Below are positions 46,246 through 55,680 of a stretch of DNA of 64,000 nucleotides, piece by piece; within the stretch, counting starts at the first letter, position 1, and each line of letters opens with the position of its first letter. Both the position numbers and the translations under genes were made by a program. The DNA comes from Coccinella septempunctata (lineage: Eukaryota > Arthropoda > Insecta > Coleoptera > Coccinellidae), in assembly GCF_907165205.1 (NCBI RefSeq), contig NC_058198.1, forward strand, positions 7,975,001-8,039,000, written 5' to 3'. The notes beneath the pieces are model-generated. The model had not been told where the DNA came from. It ran no database searches and was given only the letters and a program-made list of their open reading frames with translations.

Positions 46246-46909
46246 CTGTGAATAAACACCTAGCATTAATCAAGTGCATTTCGCAGCTGGTCTACCACAA
46301 AGCGATTCCGTTCTGGCGGGCGAGAGACAGGTCAGAACTTGCCCGTTGCGTAATTCCACGTGAAGTTCGTTAGAAATTGTTCTGAGCGGAATTTCAATCT
46401 GCGAAATGGAATCGTGTGGAAAAATTGGACACTAATGGGAACGAATGTGTTCAATGTGTAGGGATTCATCAAAAATTAATGTAGTTTCTTAGGCCTTCAC
46501 GTGGCCAAGGTAAACGTTTCATAGTTGCAAGGAAAACTCGAAATCTGCTGCACAGATCCATCCTAGCAAATTTCCACATTCGTTTATTATTCTAAAATAT
46601 CGTAAAATAAATGGAAATTTATAGATTTATTGGGCTCTTTCCATCATTATCCAAAATGAAAGATATAGATCAATAAATCATACAACATAATCTTCTACTC
46701 CTCTTCTAAGAGTTTACTGTGATAAACCTCGGGAATCGGGCATAAAAAACGTAAAAATTCTAATTTAATCGATATATTCAAAACTCAACTTTAAGTGATG
46801 GACCTGAAGATCAGCTAACAATATACAGCCATACCAAATTCTGTTTTCCTAATCTTTTTTTATTCTGCTGAGGTGTTTGGCGTACCTAATAGCTCATGAT
46901 TTATACATA
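46246..46909. other. No gene recognised
   Basis: Probably intronic if the preceding exon is real. Bases 46908-46909 are the TA at the end of mariner copy D. Confidence 0.45.
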
Positions 46910-47403
46910 CGAGGATATATCAAAAAATTCTTAGTCTACTATAGAACCAAACAAAATTTCAACGTCAAAATACTTTATTACTCAACATATTCTCCTCTTG
47001 ATTGGATACATTTATTACAGCGAAACTGCAACGTCTCTAGACCTTTCAAAAAAAATGTTTCTTCTTGCTCTGCAAACCAGACTTCCACAGCTTTTATTAC
47101 CTCCTCGTTGGAAGAAAATTTACGACCTTTCAAACTTTTTTTTCAGTTGAGGAAAGAGGTGATAATCGGTTACAGCCAAATCTGGTGAATAAGGGGGGTG
47201 TTCTAGTGATTCAAACCCTAAATCACACAATTTTTGCATGGCAACATGAGATTTGTGTGCAGGGGCGTTGATCTGCAAAAAAAAACACCTTTGGATAGCT
47301 TTCCGCATCTTTTCTCTTTTATTTTTCCTGTTGAGTGGCCAGTTATGTCGAATAGTAATCTCCGGTTATTGTTCTACCCTTATCTATAAAATCAATCATG
47401 ATT
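46910..47403 (-). mobile_element. Mariner copy D: 3' half only
   Basis: Starts with the 3' TIR ('cgaggatatatcaaa') after TA and runs through the C-terminal codons to 'aaaatcaatcatgatt', where homology stops, so the N-terminal half and the 5' TIR are lost. In the frame 47120-47308 the second catalytic Asp is replaced (LQINAPAH for LQDNAPAH), Pro is replaced in DLAVTDYHLF, and frame breaks follow. It cannot encode an active enzyme. Confidence 0.87.
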
Positions 47404-48358
47404 TTTCTTGTCAATTTGTGATAGTCGTAGATAATCAACAAATAATATATTACAGGTCGATAAATGCTCATGCAAAAAAGATATCAGGATTAATAAAAAG
47501 AAGTGGAAGTATAGCATACGATTACCAAAATGTTTGAAAACGCGGCAATGTTTTCCAACCCACTAAATACATCAAGGTTTCAGAGAAATTTGCATCTTGC
47601 GAGAAGTAAGGATAGTAAGCCTTGGTAGTCTTCGAGGAAAAGCCTGGAATACCTACTCCGTTTTGTTTTTCATTCGACACCCCCTCTATCAAAGAGGAAG
47701 CATTTTAGGAGATATGCTCATGGCAGCATATCTCCTCCATATCAGTATTTATCCAACCCCCTGAATAATAAAACAGAAGATTCTACGAAATTTCGCCGGT
47801 GTTTTTGTTATCCCCCGAATAATAAACCAGGATTGTGTAAATGCTCTGTTGTGCTCCCTCCAACGTTTCCGGATATATTTTCGGAATGATTTGGGGATTT
47901 CGCCGGAACTAACGAGTAACCGGAAATACAGGTGGATCACCTCCAATTACAATCTTATTCATTAATTTCGACCCGTATCAATCGGATACTCCAACCCCCG
48001 GGCAAAATGCAGTTACATTATTCCGAATACGGTTATGGATTCCCGTTTTTCGTATTCGCACACTGTTTACCCGATCAGAGATCAACTTGCAACAGACCTA
48101 TTGGATTACACAAGAAAAAAGCCGGCTCGAATCATTAAGTTGCGTCAGGAATTTATTAGATACCAAAAGCTCTTCAACGTTTTTCATCGCATTTTGCTCC
48201 GTCCCTATCCGAGCCTCCTCTTGCAAATTTTCCGAGACATTGGAGAGCTCAATTCTGCTGTGACGCATGTAATCAGCAGTAGGAATTTTGGGGTTTTGCA
48301 GCTATCCTATTCTTGGTGAGCTGGATGAGGATGATTGTGATAATTCAAAATTGGACTA
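47404..48358. other. No gene recognised; moderately GC-rich part
   Basis: The stretch 47690-48320 has higher GC than average and several open frames (for example 48035-48319, with a basic segment DYTRKKPARIIKLRQEF), but no recognised family and no clear splice sites. Confidence 0.35.
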
Positions 48359-48383
48359 CGAGGATATATTGAAAAATTCTTAG
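48359..48383. repeat. Mariner copy E 3' terminal inverted repeat
   Basis: Outer bases CGAGGATATATTGA recur at the 3' ends of copies D, F, G and (with changes) B and C. Preceded by TA. Confidence 0.9.
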
Positions 48384-48426
48384 ACTACTATAGAACCACA
48401 CATAATTTCAATGTCAAAATATTTTA

Positions 48427-49476
48427 TTACTCAACATATTCTCCTCTTGATTGAATACATTTATTACAGCAAACCTGCAACGTCTCTAGCCCTTTCAAAA
48501 AAAAGTTTTCTTCTTGCTCTGCAAACCAGACCTCCACAGCTTTTATTACCTCCTCGTTGGAAGAAAAGTTACGACCTTTTAAACTTTTTTTCAGTTGAGG
48601 AAAGAGATGATAGTCGGATGGAGCCAAATCTGGTGAATAAGGGGGGTGTTCTAGTAATTCAAACCCTAAATCACTAATTTCCTGCATGGCAACATGAGAT
48701 TTGTGTGCAGAGGCGTTGTCCTGCAAAAACAAAACACCTTTGGATAGCTTTCCGCGTCTTTTCTCTTTAATTTTTTTCCATAGAGTGGTCAGTAATGTCG
48801 AATAGTAATCTCCAGCTATTGTTCTACCCTTCTCCAAAAAATCAATCATGATTACTCCATGGCAATCCCAAAAAACTGAAGCAAGAACTTTTCCAGCAGA
48901 TTTTTGGACACGAAACTTCTTAGGTCTTGGAGAACCAGAGTGTCGCCATTCCATCGATTGTTGCTTTGTTTCTGGATCGTAGAAATGTACCCAAGTCTCA
49001 TCCATAGTAACAATTCGATTCAAGAAGTCTACATCGTTTTCAAATCGAGCATAGATCGAACGCGATGCTTTTACCCTTGCACGCTTTTGGTCAACATTCA
49101 AACATTTGGGAATCCATTTTGCAGCAATCTTTCTCATAACCAAATTGACGTGCACTATATGATGAAGGCGTTCGTATGAAATATTCAGTACTTCAGATAT
49201 CCGTTTTAGCCGAATTCGACGGTCTGATAAAATCATGTCATGAACTGCATCGATATTTTCGGGGACTGACACAGAAACTGGCCTTCCCAATCGGTCATCA
49301 TCTTCAATGGAGAATTTACCTCTTTTGAAGCTTGCAGTCCAGTTTTTCACGGTCGCATACGAAGAACCAAGAATAGCATATCTTCGTATCTGCTTACCTC
49401 TTAACACTTTTAAATACAGGTACTGGATGATGGCTTGATACTCCAATTTTTCGATTTTCACAATTTCGTTGGACAT
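48427..49476 (-). CDS. Mariner transposase, open 349-codon frame
   Basis: It would cut out and reinsert mariner at TA sites in the nucleus. The N-terminal DNA-binding part (residues 1-115) has two helix-turn-helix regions, the second in IRLKRISEVLNISYERLHHIV, then a linker around WIPKCL (121-126). The catalytic triad is complete: Asp 159 in MDETW, Asp 253 in LQDN and Asp 288 in LAPSD, with 34 residues between the last two (DD34D, mariner type), plus YSPDLAP at 280-286. Copy F has KQIHEDMLNTLDDQCPSYAT where this has KQIRRYAILGSSYAT, five residues shorter through two compensating indels in the first helix-turn-helix. So the frame is open but DNA binding may be impaired. Start and stop match the other copies. 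Subfamily not decided. Confidence 0.93.
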   Translation of the reverse strand: MSNEIVKIEKLEYQAIIQYLYLKVLRGKQIRRYAILGSSYATVKNWTASFKRGKFSIEDDDRLGRPVSVSVPENIDAVHDMILSDRRIRLKRISEVLNISYERLHHIVHVNLVMRKIAAKWIPKCLNVDQKRARVKASRSIYARFENDVDFLNRIVTMDETWVHFYDPETKQQSMEWRHSGSPRPKKFRVQKSAGKVLASVFWDCHGVIMIDFLEKGRTIAGDYYSTLLTTLWKKIKEKRRGKLSKGVLFLQDNASAHKSHVAMQEISDLGFELLEHPPYSPDLAPSDYHLFPQLKKSLKGRNFSSNEEVIKAVEVWFAEQEENFFLKGLETLQVCCNKCIQSRGEYVE

Positions 49477-49608
49477 CTTCTTTCTTTCAATTTATTGCGT
49501 AACTCTGGTTTACTTTTTTGATCTCAAACCTCACACTGACACTTCTAATGAGTTATTGTTCGTTGCTATGGTAACGCATTATTTTTTTATGCATGGAACT
49601 GGTCTAGC

Positions 49609-49633
49609 CTAACTAGATATCAATACATCTTCG
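49609..49633. repeat. Mariner copy E 5' terminal inverted repeat
   Basis: Reads 'ctaactagatatcaatacat' then CTTCG and is followed by TA. The same end is present at 32022-32046 in copy B. Confidence 0.9.
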
Positions 49634-49635
49634 TA

Positions 49636-50629
49636 CACTATTGATTTGTCACCACTAATAGTTATTCGAAATAACCTACCTGAAGAAGTAATTGTGATGG
49701 CACATGATTCCCTTAGCCTCATTCGTTCATCTTCTTGAGATTTTTGAGAGAAAACTCATAAAACGTTTTAAAAACTGCACTCTCTTATGAATTTTTAAAA
49801 TCAAAAGTTTCATCATTGAGACCATTTGTTGGAGGGCTTCAATATTCGACATTTTCATCGCATTCGATTGATTTCCAGCGTTACTCGAACACGTTGTTGA
49901 TCGAATAAAATTGGTACTGGAGTTCTAAATAGCGTGAATTATATCCACGGTGAAGCCGAATCGTTCTGCTGTGAAAAAATTCGCGGTAAGATAGGTGTGA
50001 TTAAAAAAATTGAATGCGGTGGATTGAATCTCCAACGAGATATTTGATATTAAACAGAACGCATCGAAAAATCTACAAATTGGACCGGATAATAAACAGA
50101 AATGTAGCTATATTTCGATATTCGTGCGAATGGGTGAAAATTGAAATTGATATGTATGAAAAAACATAAAATATGAGTCCGCTTGTTGACGCGCATTCAA
50201 TTAGAAGAAATCATTAGTGGTGGGTTGACATAACTAGGCATTAAATCAACATGAAAACGGTGAACGTGTGTACAATATTCAAAATAGCGGAATTGTTTGA
50301 TTTGGTCGCCACAAACCCATTTGACGTGAGGTTTTCCAATTTCATTTATTTCTGTGTATGGATTCCATCCTGTAAATACATGATGAAGGGGTGTTTTCTC
50401 TTCGTTTTATCCCATTTCCCCGAGTCGTGCTATTCTGACCTACGGCATCTCCCTTTTTCACTCCACAATTTTCGGACATATTCTCACATGAATCTCCCAG
50501 AATCTTTTTATTAGATACGAACACCGATGTATCGAGGATGTCTGAACAGAGATGCGAGAGATTTTCTCGGAGTGGGGGATATCGAATCCCAAGAGATTTC
50601 ACAGGGTGATCATACATCCATCTCTTTTC
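49636..50629. other. No gene recognised
   Basis: Two overlapping frames on opposite strands at 50251-50617 show no family. Nothing else is seen. Confidence 0.45.
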
Positions 50630-51010
50630 GATGAAGTGTCAGGTGTTTTTTATTTCTTTCCCTTTTTTCAATTTGTTCTCGAGTAACAAAAACAGTTCTA
50701 TGGGATTTCCGAAAAGAAATGTGATTATGAAGTAAAGGTAATGCTACCATAATCACTTAGATGAAAACTATACTACTGATTATGTCCTACTTTACCTTCT
50801 TCGTTCTGGTTTCAGATACAATTTTGAGATGAAGAATAAAAGAAAACGTTATTTCAATGAAGAAGATGCCCTTTAATATAAATAGCAGCTTCCTCTGCAA
50901 ACAAATTCAATTTTACTACACTTATAAGGGTAGAGAAGATTTTTTTGAAGAGGTTTTTCACCTATGCTCTGGTATCATACGTCAATTTCGTGAAACCTCC
51001 ATAAAGTTAC
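50630..51010 (+). repeat. Dispersed repeat Z, diverged copy
   Basis: It keeps the left landmark ('gatgaagtgtcagg', a pyrimidine-rich 'atttctttccctttttt') and the right ones (a TTTCAG-preceded block, 'aaagaagatgccctttaata', 'gaggtttttcacctatgctc', 'tatcatac'). An insert of unrelated sequence lies between. It stops where mariner copy F starts. Confidence 0.55.
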
Positions 51011-52041
51011 CTCAGCTAGCAATGAACAATAACTCAGTAGAAGTATCAGTGTGAAGTTTGAGGTCAAAATAGTAAACCAGAGTTGCGCAATAAATTGAAA
51101 GAAAGAAGATGTGATCCGAAATTGTGAAAATCGAAAAATTGGAGTATCGAGCCATCATCAATTACCTGTATTTAAAAGGGTTAAGAGGTAAGCAGATTCA
51201 CGAAGATATGCTCAATACCCTTGATGATCAATGTCCTTCATATGCTACCGTGAAAAATTGGAATGCAAGCTTCAAAAGAATTACCTCTTGCAAAATGGAT
51301 CCCCAAATGTTTGAATGTTGGCCAAAAGCGTGTAAGGGCAGAAGCATCGCGTTCGATCTGTGCTCGATTTAAAAACGATGTAGACCTCTCAAACCGAATT
51401 GTTACTATGGATGAGACTTGGTACATTTCTACGATCCAGAAACAAAGCAACAATCGATGGAATGGCGACACTCTGGTTCTCCAAGACCTAAGAAGTTTCG
51501 TGTCCAAAAATCTGTTGGAAAAGTTCTTGCTTCAGTTTTTTTAAGGATTGCCATGGAGTAATCATTATTGATTTTTTGGAGAAGGGTAGAACAATAACCG
51601 GAGATTACTATTCGACAATACTGACCACTCTACAGGAAAAAATTAAAGAGAAAAGACGCGGAAAGCTATCCAAAGGTGTTTGGATTTTGCAGGACAACGC
51701 CCCTGCACACAAATCTCATGATGCCATGCAAAAAATTCGTGATTTAGGGTTTGAATTACTGGAGCCACCCCCTTATTCACCAGATTTGGCTCCATCCGAC
51801 TATCATCTCTTTCCTCCACTGAAAAAAAGTTTATAAGGTCGTACATTTTCTTCCAACGAGGAGGTCATAAAAGCTGTGGAGGTCTGGTTTGCAGAGCAAG
51901 AAGAAAAATTTTTTTTTGAAAGGTCTAGAGATGTTGCAGGTTCGCTGTAATGAATGTATTCAATTGAGAGGAGAATATGTTGAGTAATAAAATATTTTGT
52001 TTGGTTCTATAGAAGGCTAAGAATTTTTCAATATATCCTCG
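51011..52041 (+). mobile_element. Mariner copy F: 5'-truncated, internally deleted, several stops
   Basis: Begins within the 5' untranslated part ('gcaatgaacaataactc') without the 5' TIR. The start reads ATG TGA, a stop at codon 2. The N-terminal codons are otherwise good (KQIHEDMLNTLDDQCPSYAT) until a deletion joins ASFKR to a CKMDPQMFEC junction. The core continues with frame shifts near 51417 and 51540; QDNAPAHKS and LAPSDYHLFP remain in the frame 51576-51836, then a TAA. The 3' TIR ends at 52041 and is followed by TA. Useful because it preserves the uninterrupted first helix-turn-helix that copy E has altered. Confidence 0.88.
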
Positions 52042-52043
52042 TA

Positions 52044-53281
52044 TCTCGCAGTTCTGAAATTCCGATAACTCGGCAAATTCTTAATTGGAATTTAAACATA
52101 ATTCAGATTTCTTCAAGTTGGTCTATTTCGAGTGTATCTCACAAAGATCTTCAAAAACTACGAGATATAGCTCGAAACCACAACACCTCCACATAAATAT
52201 TCAACTCTAGTTCGAGAAAATTCCGTAAACATTACTGTTTCCTAAATTTTCTGTACAACAAGGCTCTGAAACTCATTGGGGGAGATTGGTTCTCGAATTA
52301 GAAGGGGAAAAATCAGATCCTTCGAGGATATGAGTCTCTAACTCTCCCCTTCGAATCTCTCCGTGGATAAAGAGCTTTAGTGTATCCTTCCTGTTTCTCC
52401 TGGATATACAGGTGGGATGCTTGCAACTTCCGGTGTATACTGCCAGAGAAAACGTCCTGCTCAGAAACCCAACGCGTACCGTTTTCCCTCTAGAGATGAC
52501 GAGCTGTCGCATACCTAACTGTTTTTTTTTTTTATTCTTCCACCCTCCGGTGGGACCAGCACCAGCGCCATTCAGTCAGAAATCCATTTGTTTGTCTTTC
52601 ATTATCAAGGATACCAATAGAATTAAAGGAAACTGGATTTAAAGCAGGATCCGAAGAGGAAATGGGAGAATTTATACGGAATAATTAATTCGCCCAAAAA
52701 AATCTCGAAATCTACAGGGAAAAATGAATATTGTATTGGTTGCTGTATAATTTATCACGAGTTGAGTGATACTCGTTGAATGGAGCTGAGCATTTTGCTC
52801 AGTTTAACATAAAAAAGCTCGGATTTACACAATGAAAGGAATTTTGTGAAACTTGACCAAACTCTATCCTTTTTTGTCATCGAAACAATAAGAAATTGAA
52901 TGAAAGCTGCTCTTCGCAACTACTAATATCATATCTTTTATCTACTGGGTGTCTCAGTATAGATAGATAAGCCTGAAACACTTCATAGTAAAGACATTAT
53001 AAGGGCTTCATAAAAAGCAACGTACTTTTTTTTCATGGCGTCAAACTTTCATAAAATTAAGAAAAATTCACCTGGTTTCACTACGAAAATTGACAGTGAG
53101 ATGAAATAAATGATGCCAGCTATTCATACGATTTTCTGCATATCTTTCAGTTTTTTTATTCCAAGAAGAATATTATTTCTATTCACCTTGCTGATGTTTG
53201 TTAAATGTACGTTTTTGTGCTCATTTTTCATTGGATCACGTCTTTCTAGAGTCTGACACTGAAATTATTTTTATCATATAG
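52044..53281. other. No gene recognised
   Basis: Opposing frames at 52273-52642 in a modestly GC-rich patch have no recognised family. A run of T lies at 52523-52533. Confidence 0.45.
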
Positions 53282-53426
53282 GATTCATGAGCTTTTGGCC
53301 CACCTTACCAACGAGGAAGTATCTAAAAATGTCTTTCCTCATGCTTTCGAACTTGCTGCAAACGGGCAATCATCTAGTTTCAATCAAGAGCGAGTTTTGG
53401 AAGTTATGGAAGAAATAATACTCTAA
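53282..53426 (+). CDS. Candidate terminal exon, unknown product
   Basis: After an acceptor-like tract (ATTATTTTTATCATATAG, AG at 53280-53281) a 47-codon frame runs to TAA at 53424. It reads as an amphipathic acidic helix-rich tail (IHELLAHLTNEEVSKNVFPH, then SFNQERVLEVMEEIIL), unlike the chance frames around it, and is followed by AT-rich sequence and an AATAAA at 53698. No family is recognised. It could be a real last exon or a pseudogene piece; no upstream exon was found. Confidence 0.33.
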
Positions 53427-53697
53427 GGTTTGGTGTCAAACTCAATAATTTCAATTTCATTGCAGAAAAACAACACTGCTTTATGTATGGAACAAGACTG
53501 CTTGAAGTTTCACATTTTTCTATCTGTCCAATCATTTCTAGATGAAGATAATAATTTTCATCATTGGTCTGTAGCAACAGACCCATTTTTGACTTTTTTT
53601 GACTGCAAGCTTTTGGCAACATTTCTCCCAGTTTTGAACAAACCTTTCACCTTTGCCTTTGAATGGATTATAAGCTTTATATTTCATTAAAACTCTG

Positions 53698-53703
53698 AAT
53701 AAA
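53698..53703 (+). promoter_or_regulatory. Possible polyadenylation signal AATAAA
   Basis: Lies 272 bp after the stop of the candidate exon ending at 53426. AATAAA is frequent in AT-rich DNA, so this only supports the exon if transcripts end here. Confidence 0.2.
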
Positions 53704-54446
53704 TCTAGCTTTCATGCATGTAATGTGGATGAAATATTATCACAATCTGGCGGCTGACTTTTTGTATATAGGTCTGCCTCAAAGGATGAAAAAAGTTAAT
53801 ATTATTGAAATTATTATTATGGTATTCGCACCAGATATAGTTGGACGAAAATCACCCCTAAAATCGTTTTCTATTCGTATTACATTTCACTTTCTTTCGA
53901 TGTTGTTCAACTTTCCCTATTTATAATCGTTCAGTTGCAACAGTAGGGAATTCATTTTCAGGCAATGTACAGTAAAATCCCGAAATACATGAAAGGTCCT
54001 TCGACCATTCAACACCGTCGGTTTGATTCTAAGGAAAGGGGTGAATAATTTATCAAACATTATAAAATTACACATTCAATTTAATTTGGCCGGTGGTTGG
54101 TTGGTTTGGACGGCTATTCAATTAAAGCTGAAGTGAAATTGCTCTTTTATAACTTTATTTGTGATGTACCCAGGACCGTAAAGATTTCCGGGAGGACTGT
54201 TTGAATTTACCTACATTCGAGGGAGAATCTACACCGGCAGGATCCAGGAAGAAGATGCTCTGACTTCGGTTAATCATTTCCAATACTGAACATTTGGAAT
54301 CAAACGTGGAGATAGCAAATTTTGACATAAAATTTTCACACTTACGTTCTGAGAATATTAATATAGAAATAATGGAAAAAATAAAAAAGTAAATGGCCTT
54401 CAAAGCTATTCTCAAAAATTGCTGAAGATATCGATGCCATAGAAAT
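53704..54446. other. No gene recognised
   Basis: AT-rich; a minus frame at 54155-54415 has no family resemblance. Confidence 0.5.
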
Positions 54447-55177
54447 CGTGCAAAGGTAGAAGCATCGCGTTCTATCTGTGCTCGATTTGAAAACGATGTA
54501 GACTTCTTAAGCCGAATTGTTACTATGGATGAGACTTGGGTACATTTCTACGATCCAGAAACAAAGCAACAATCGATGGAATGGCGACACTCTGGTTCTC
54601 CAAGATCTGAGAAGTTTCGTGTCCAAAAATCTGCTGGAAAAGTTCTTGCTTCAGTTTTTTGGGATTGCCATGGAGTAATCATGATTGATTTGTTGGATAA
54701 GGGTAGAACAATAACCGGAGATTACTATTCGACATTACTGACCACTCTACGGGAAAAAATTCAAGAGAAAAGACGCGGAGAGCTATCCAAAGGTGTTTTG
54801 TTTTTACAGGACAACGCCCCTGCACACAAATCTCATGTTGCCATGCAACAAATTCGTGATTTAGGGTTTGAATTACTAGAAACTAGAACACCCCTCTTAT
54901 TTACCAGATTTGACTCCATCTGCCTATCATCTCTTTCCTCAACTGAAAAAAGTTTAAGAGGTCGTAAATTTTCTTCCAACGAGGAGGTAATAAAAGCTGT
55001 GGAGGTCTAGTTTGCAGAACAAGAAGAAACATTTTTTTTGAAAGGTCTAGAGACATTGCAGGTTCGCTGTAATAAATGTATCGAATTAATAGGAGAATAT
55101 GTTGAGTAATAAAATATTTTGACACTGAAGTTTGGTTTGGTTCTATAGTAGGCTAAGAATTGTTCAATATATCCTCG
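54447..55177 (+). mobile_element. Mariner copy G: 5'-truncated, frame-shifted
   Basis: Homology starts at 'cgtgcaaaggtagaagcatc' (about residue 131) and runs to the 3' TIR at 55177, followed by TA. The frame from 54525 (MDETWVHFYDP) keeps the first two catalytic Asp codons, but a small insertion after FELLE (TRTPLLF...) shifts the frame just before the third Asp, and another indel follows. The tail is intact in another frame with a TAG for Trp. Inactive. Confidence 0.88.
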
Positions 55178-55179
55178 TA

Positions 55180-55680
55180 CCTCTCAGGAAAGAGTTTCAG
55201 GAGAAGAAAAAAAACGAAAGAGAGATACTCTGGGGGAATCTTCTTGTGTTGGATCATTCCAAAACTTTCCTTCGAAACTTACATCGGAAGATCTAAGAAG
55301 TATCTAGATCTTTGCAAGAATATACTACACCTCCTGTATCCTCGCAGACCAGAGAGTATTGCTGCCTCAGGAAGCACCCAATGAGAATTGGTCTACGGGA
55401 AGAATTCGAGTGCAGATTTTGTAGGAAGAAGGAAGAAACTCTGGAGCATCTGGTGATGGAATCCCTCGCTTTGCGCAAAAAATGCTTTGGACCTTATAAC
55501 AAGAAACTTGTAGAAATGAGGAAGTAACCTCCTTGAATCCATCCCAGATACTGGAGCTCATCAGTGCTCTAAAACTGGAGATGAGATGAGCTGTAGACTA
55601 CGTTATGGCAAGAACAGCTCTGGTCGTAGTGCAAGGAAAACCTCCTCAAATCTAGATTCTAGAAGTAGTCGAAAATACAT
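55180..55680 (+). mobile_element. R1-like LINE C-terminal fragment
   Basis: SFRRRKKTKERYSGGIF (about 55190-55240), then KYLDLCKNILHLL, then in another frame CCLRKHPMRIGL (about 55360-55395) and a Cys cluster CRFCRKKEETLEHL (about 55411-55452) follow the order of the same region at 22428-22870. Several frame changes. It starts just 3' of mariner copy G and may once have been continuous with sequence on the other side of that insertion, though no LINE part is evident there. Confidence 0.65.

Larger units (their letters stand above)
48359..49633 (-). mobile_element. Full-length mariner, copy E
   Basis: 1275 bp with TA at both sides (48357-48358 and 49634-49635). The 3' TIR (48359-48383, 'cgaggatatattgaaaaatt') and 5' TIR (complement of 49609-49633, 'cgaagatgtattgatatcta') match at about 18 of 25 positions. 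The size and the single ORF are standard for the mariner family. It is the only copy of this family in the window with both ends and an open transposase, so it is the reference for copies A-D, F and G. Confidence 0.95.

Noticed and set aside
48035..48319. 94-codon frame with a basic stretch in a GC-richer patch
   Set aside because: No acceptor, donor or family resemblance; noted in the gap entry but not called as a gene.
50251..50617. Opposing frames of 87 and 91 codons
   Set aside because: Complementary open frames with no motif; neither has gene context.
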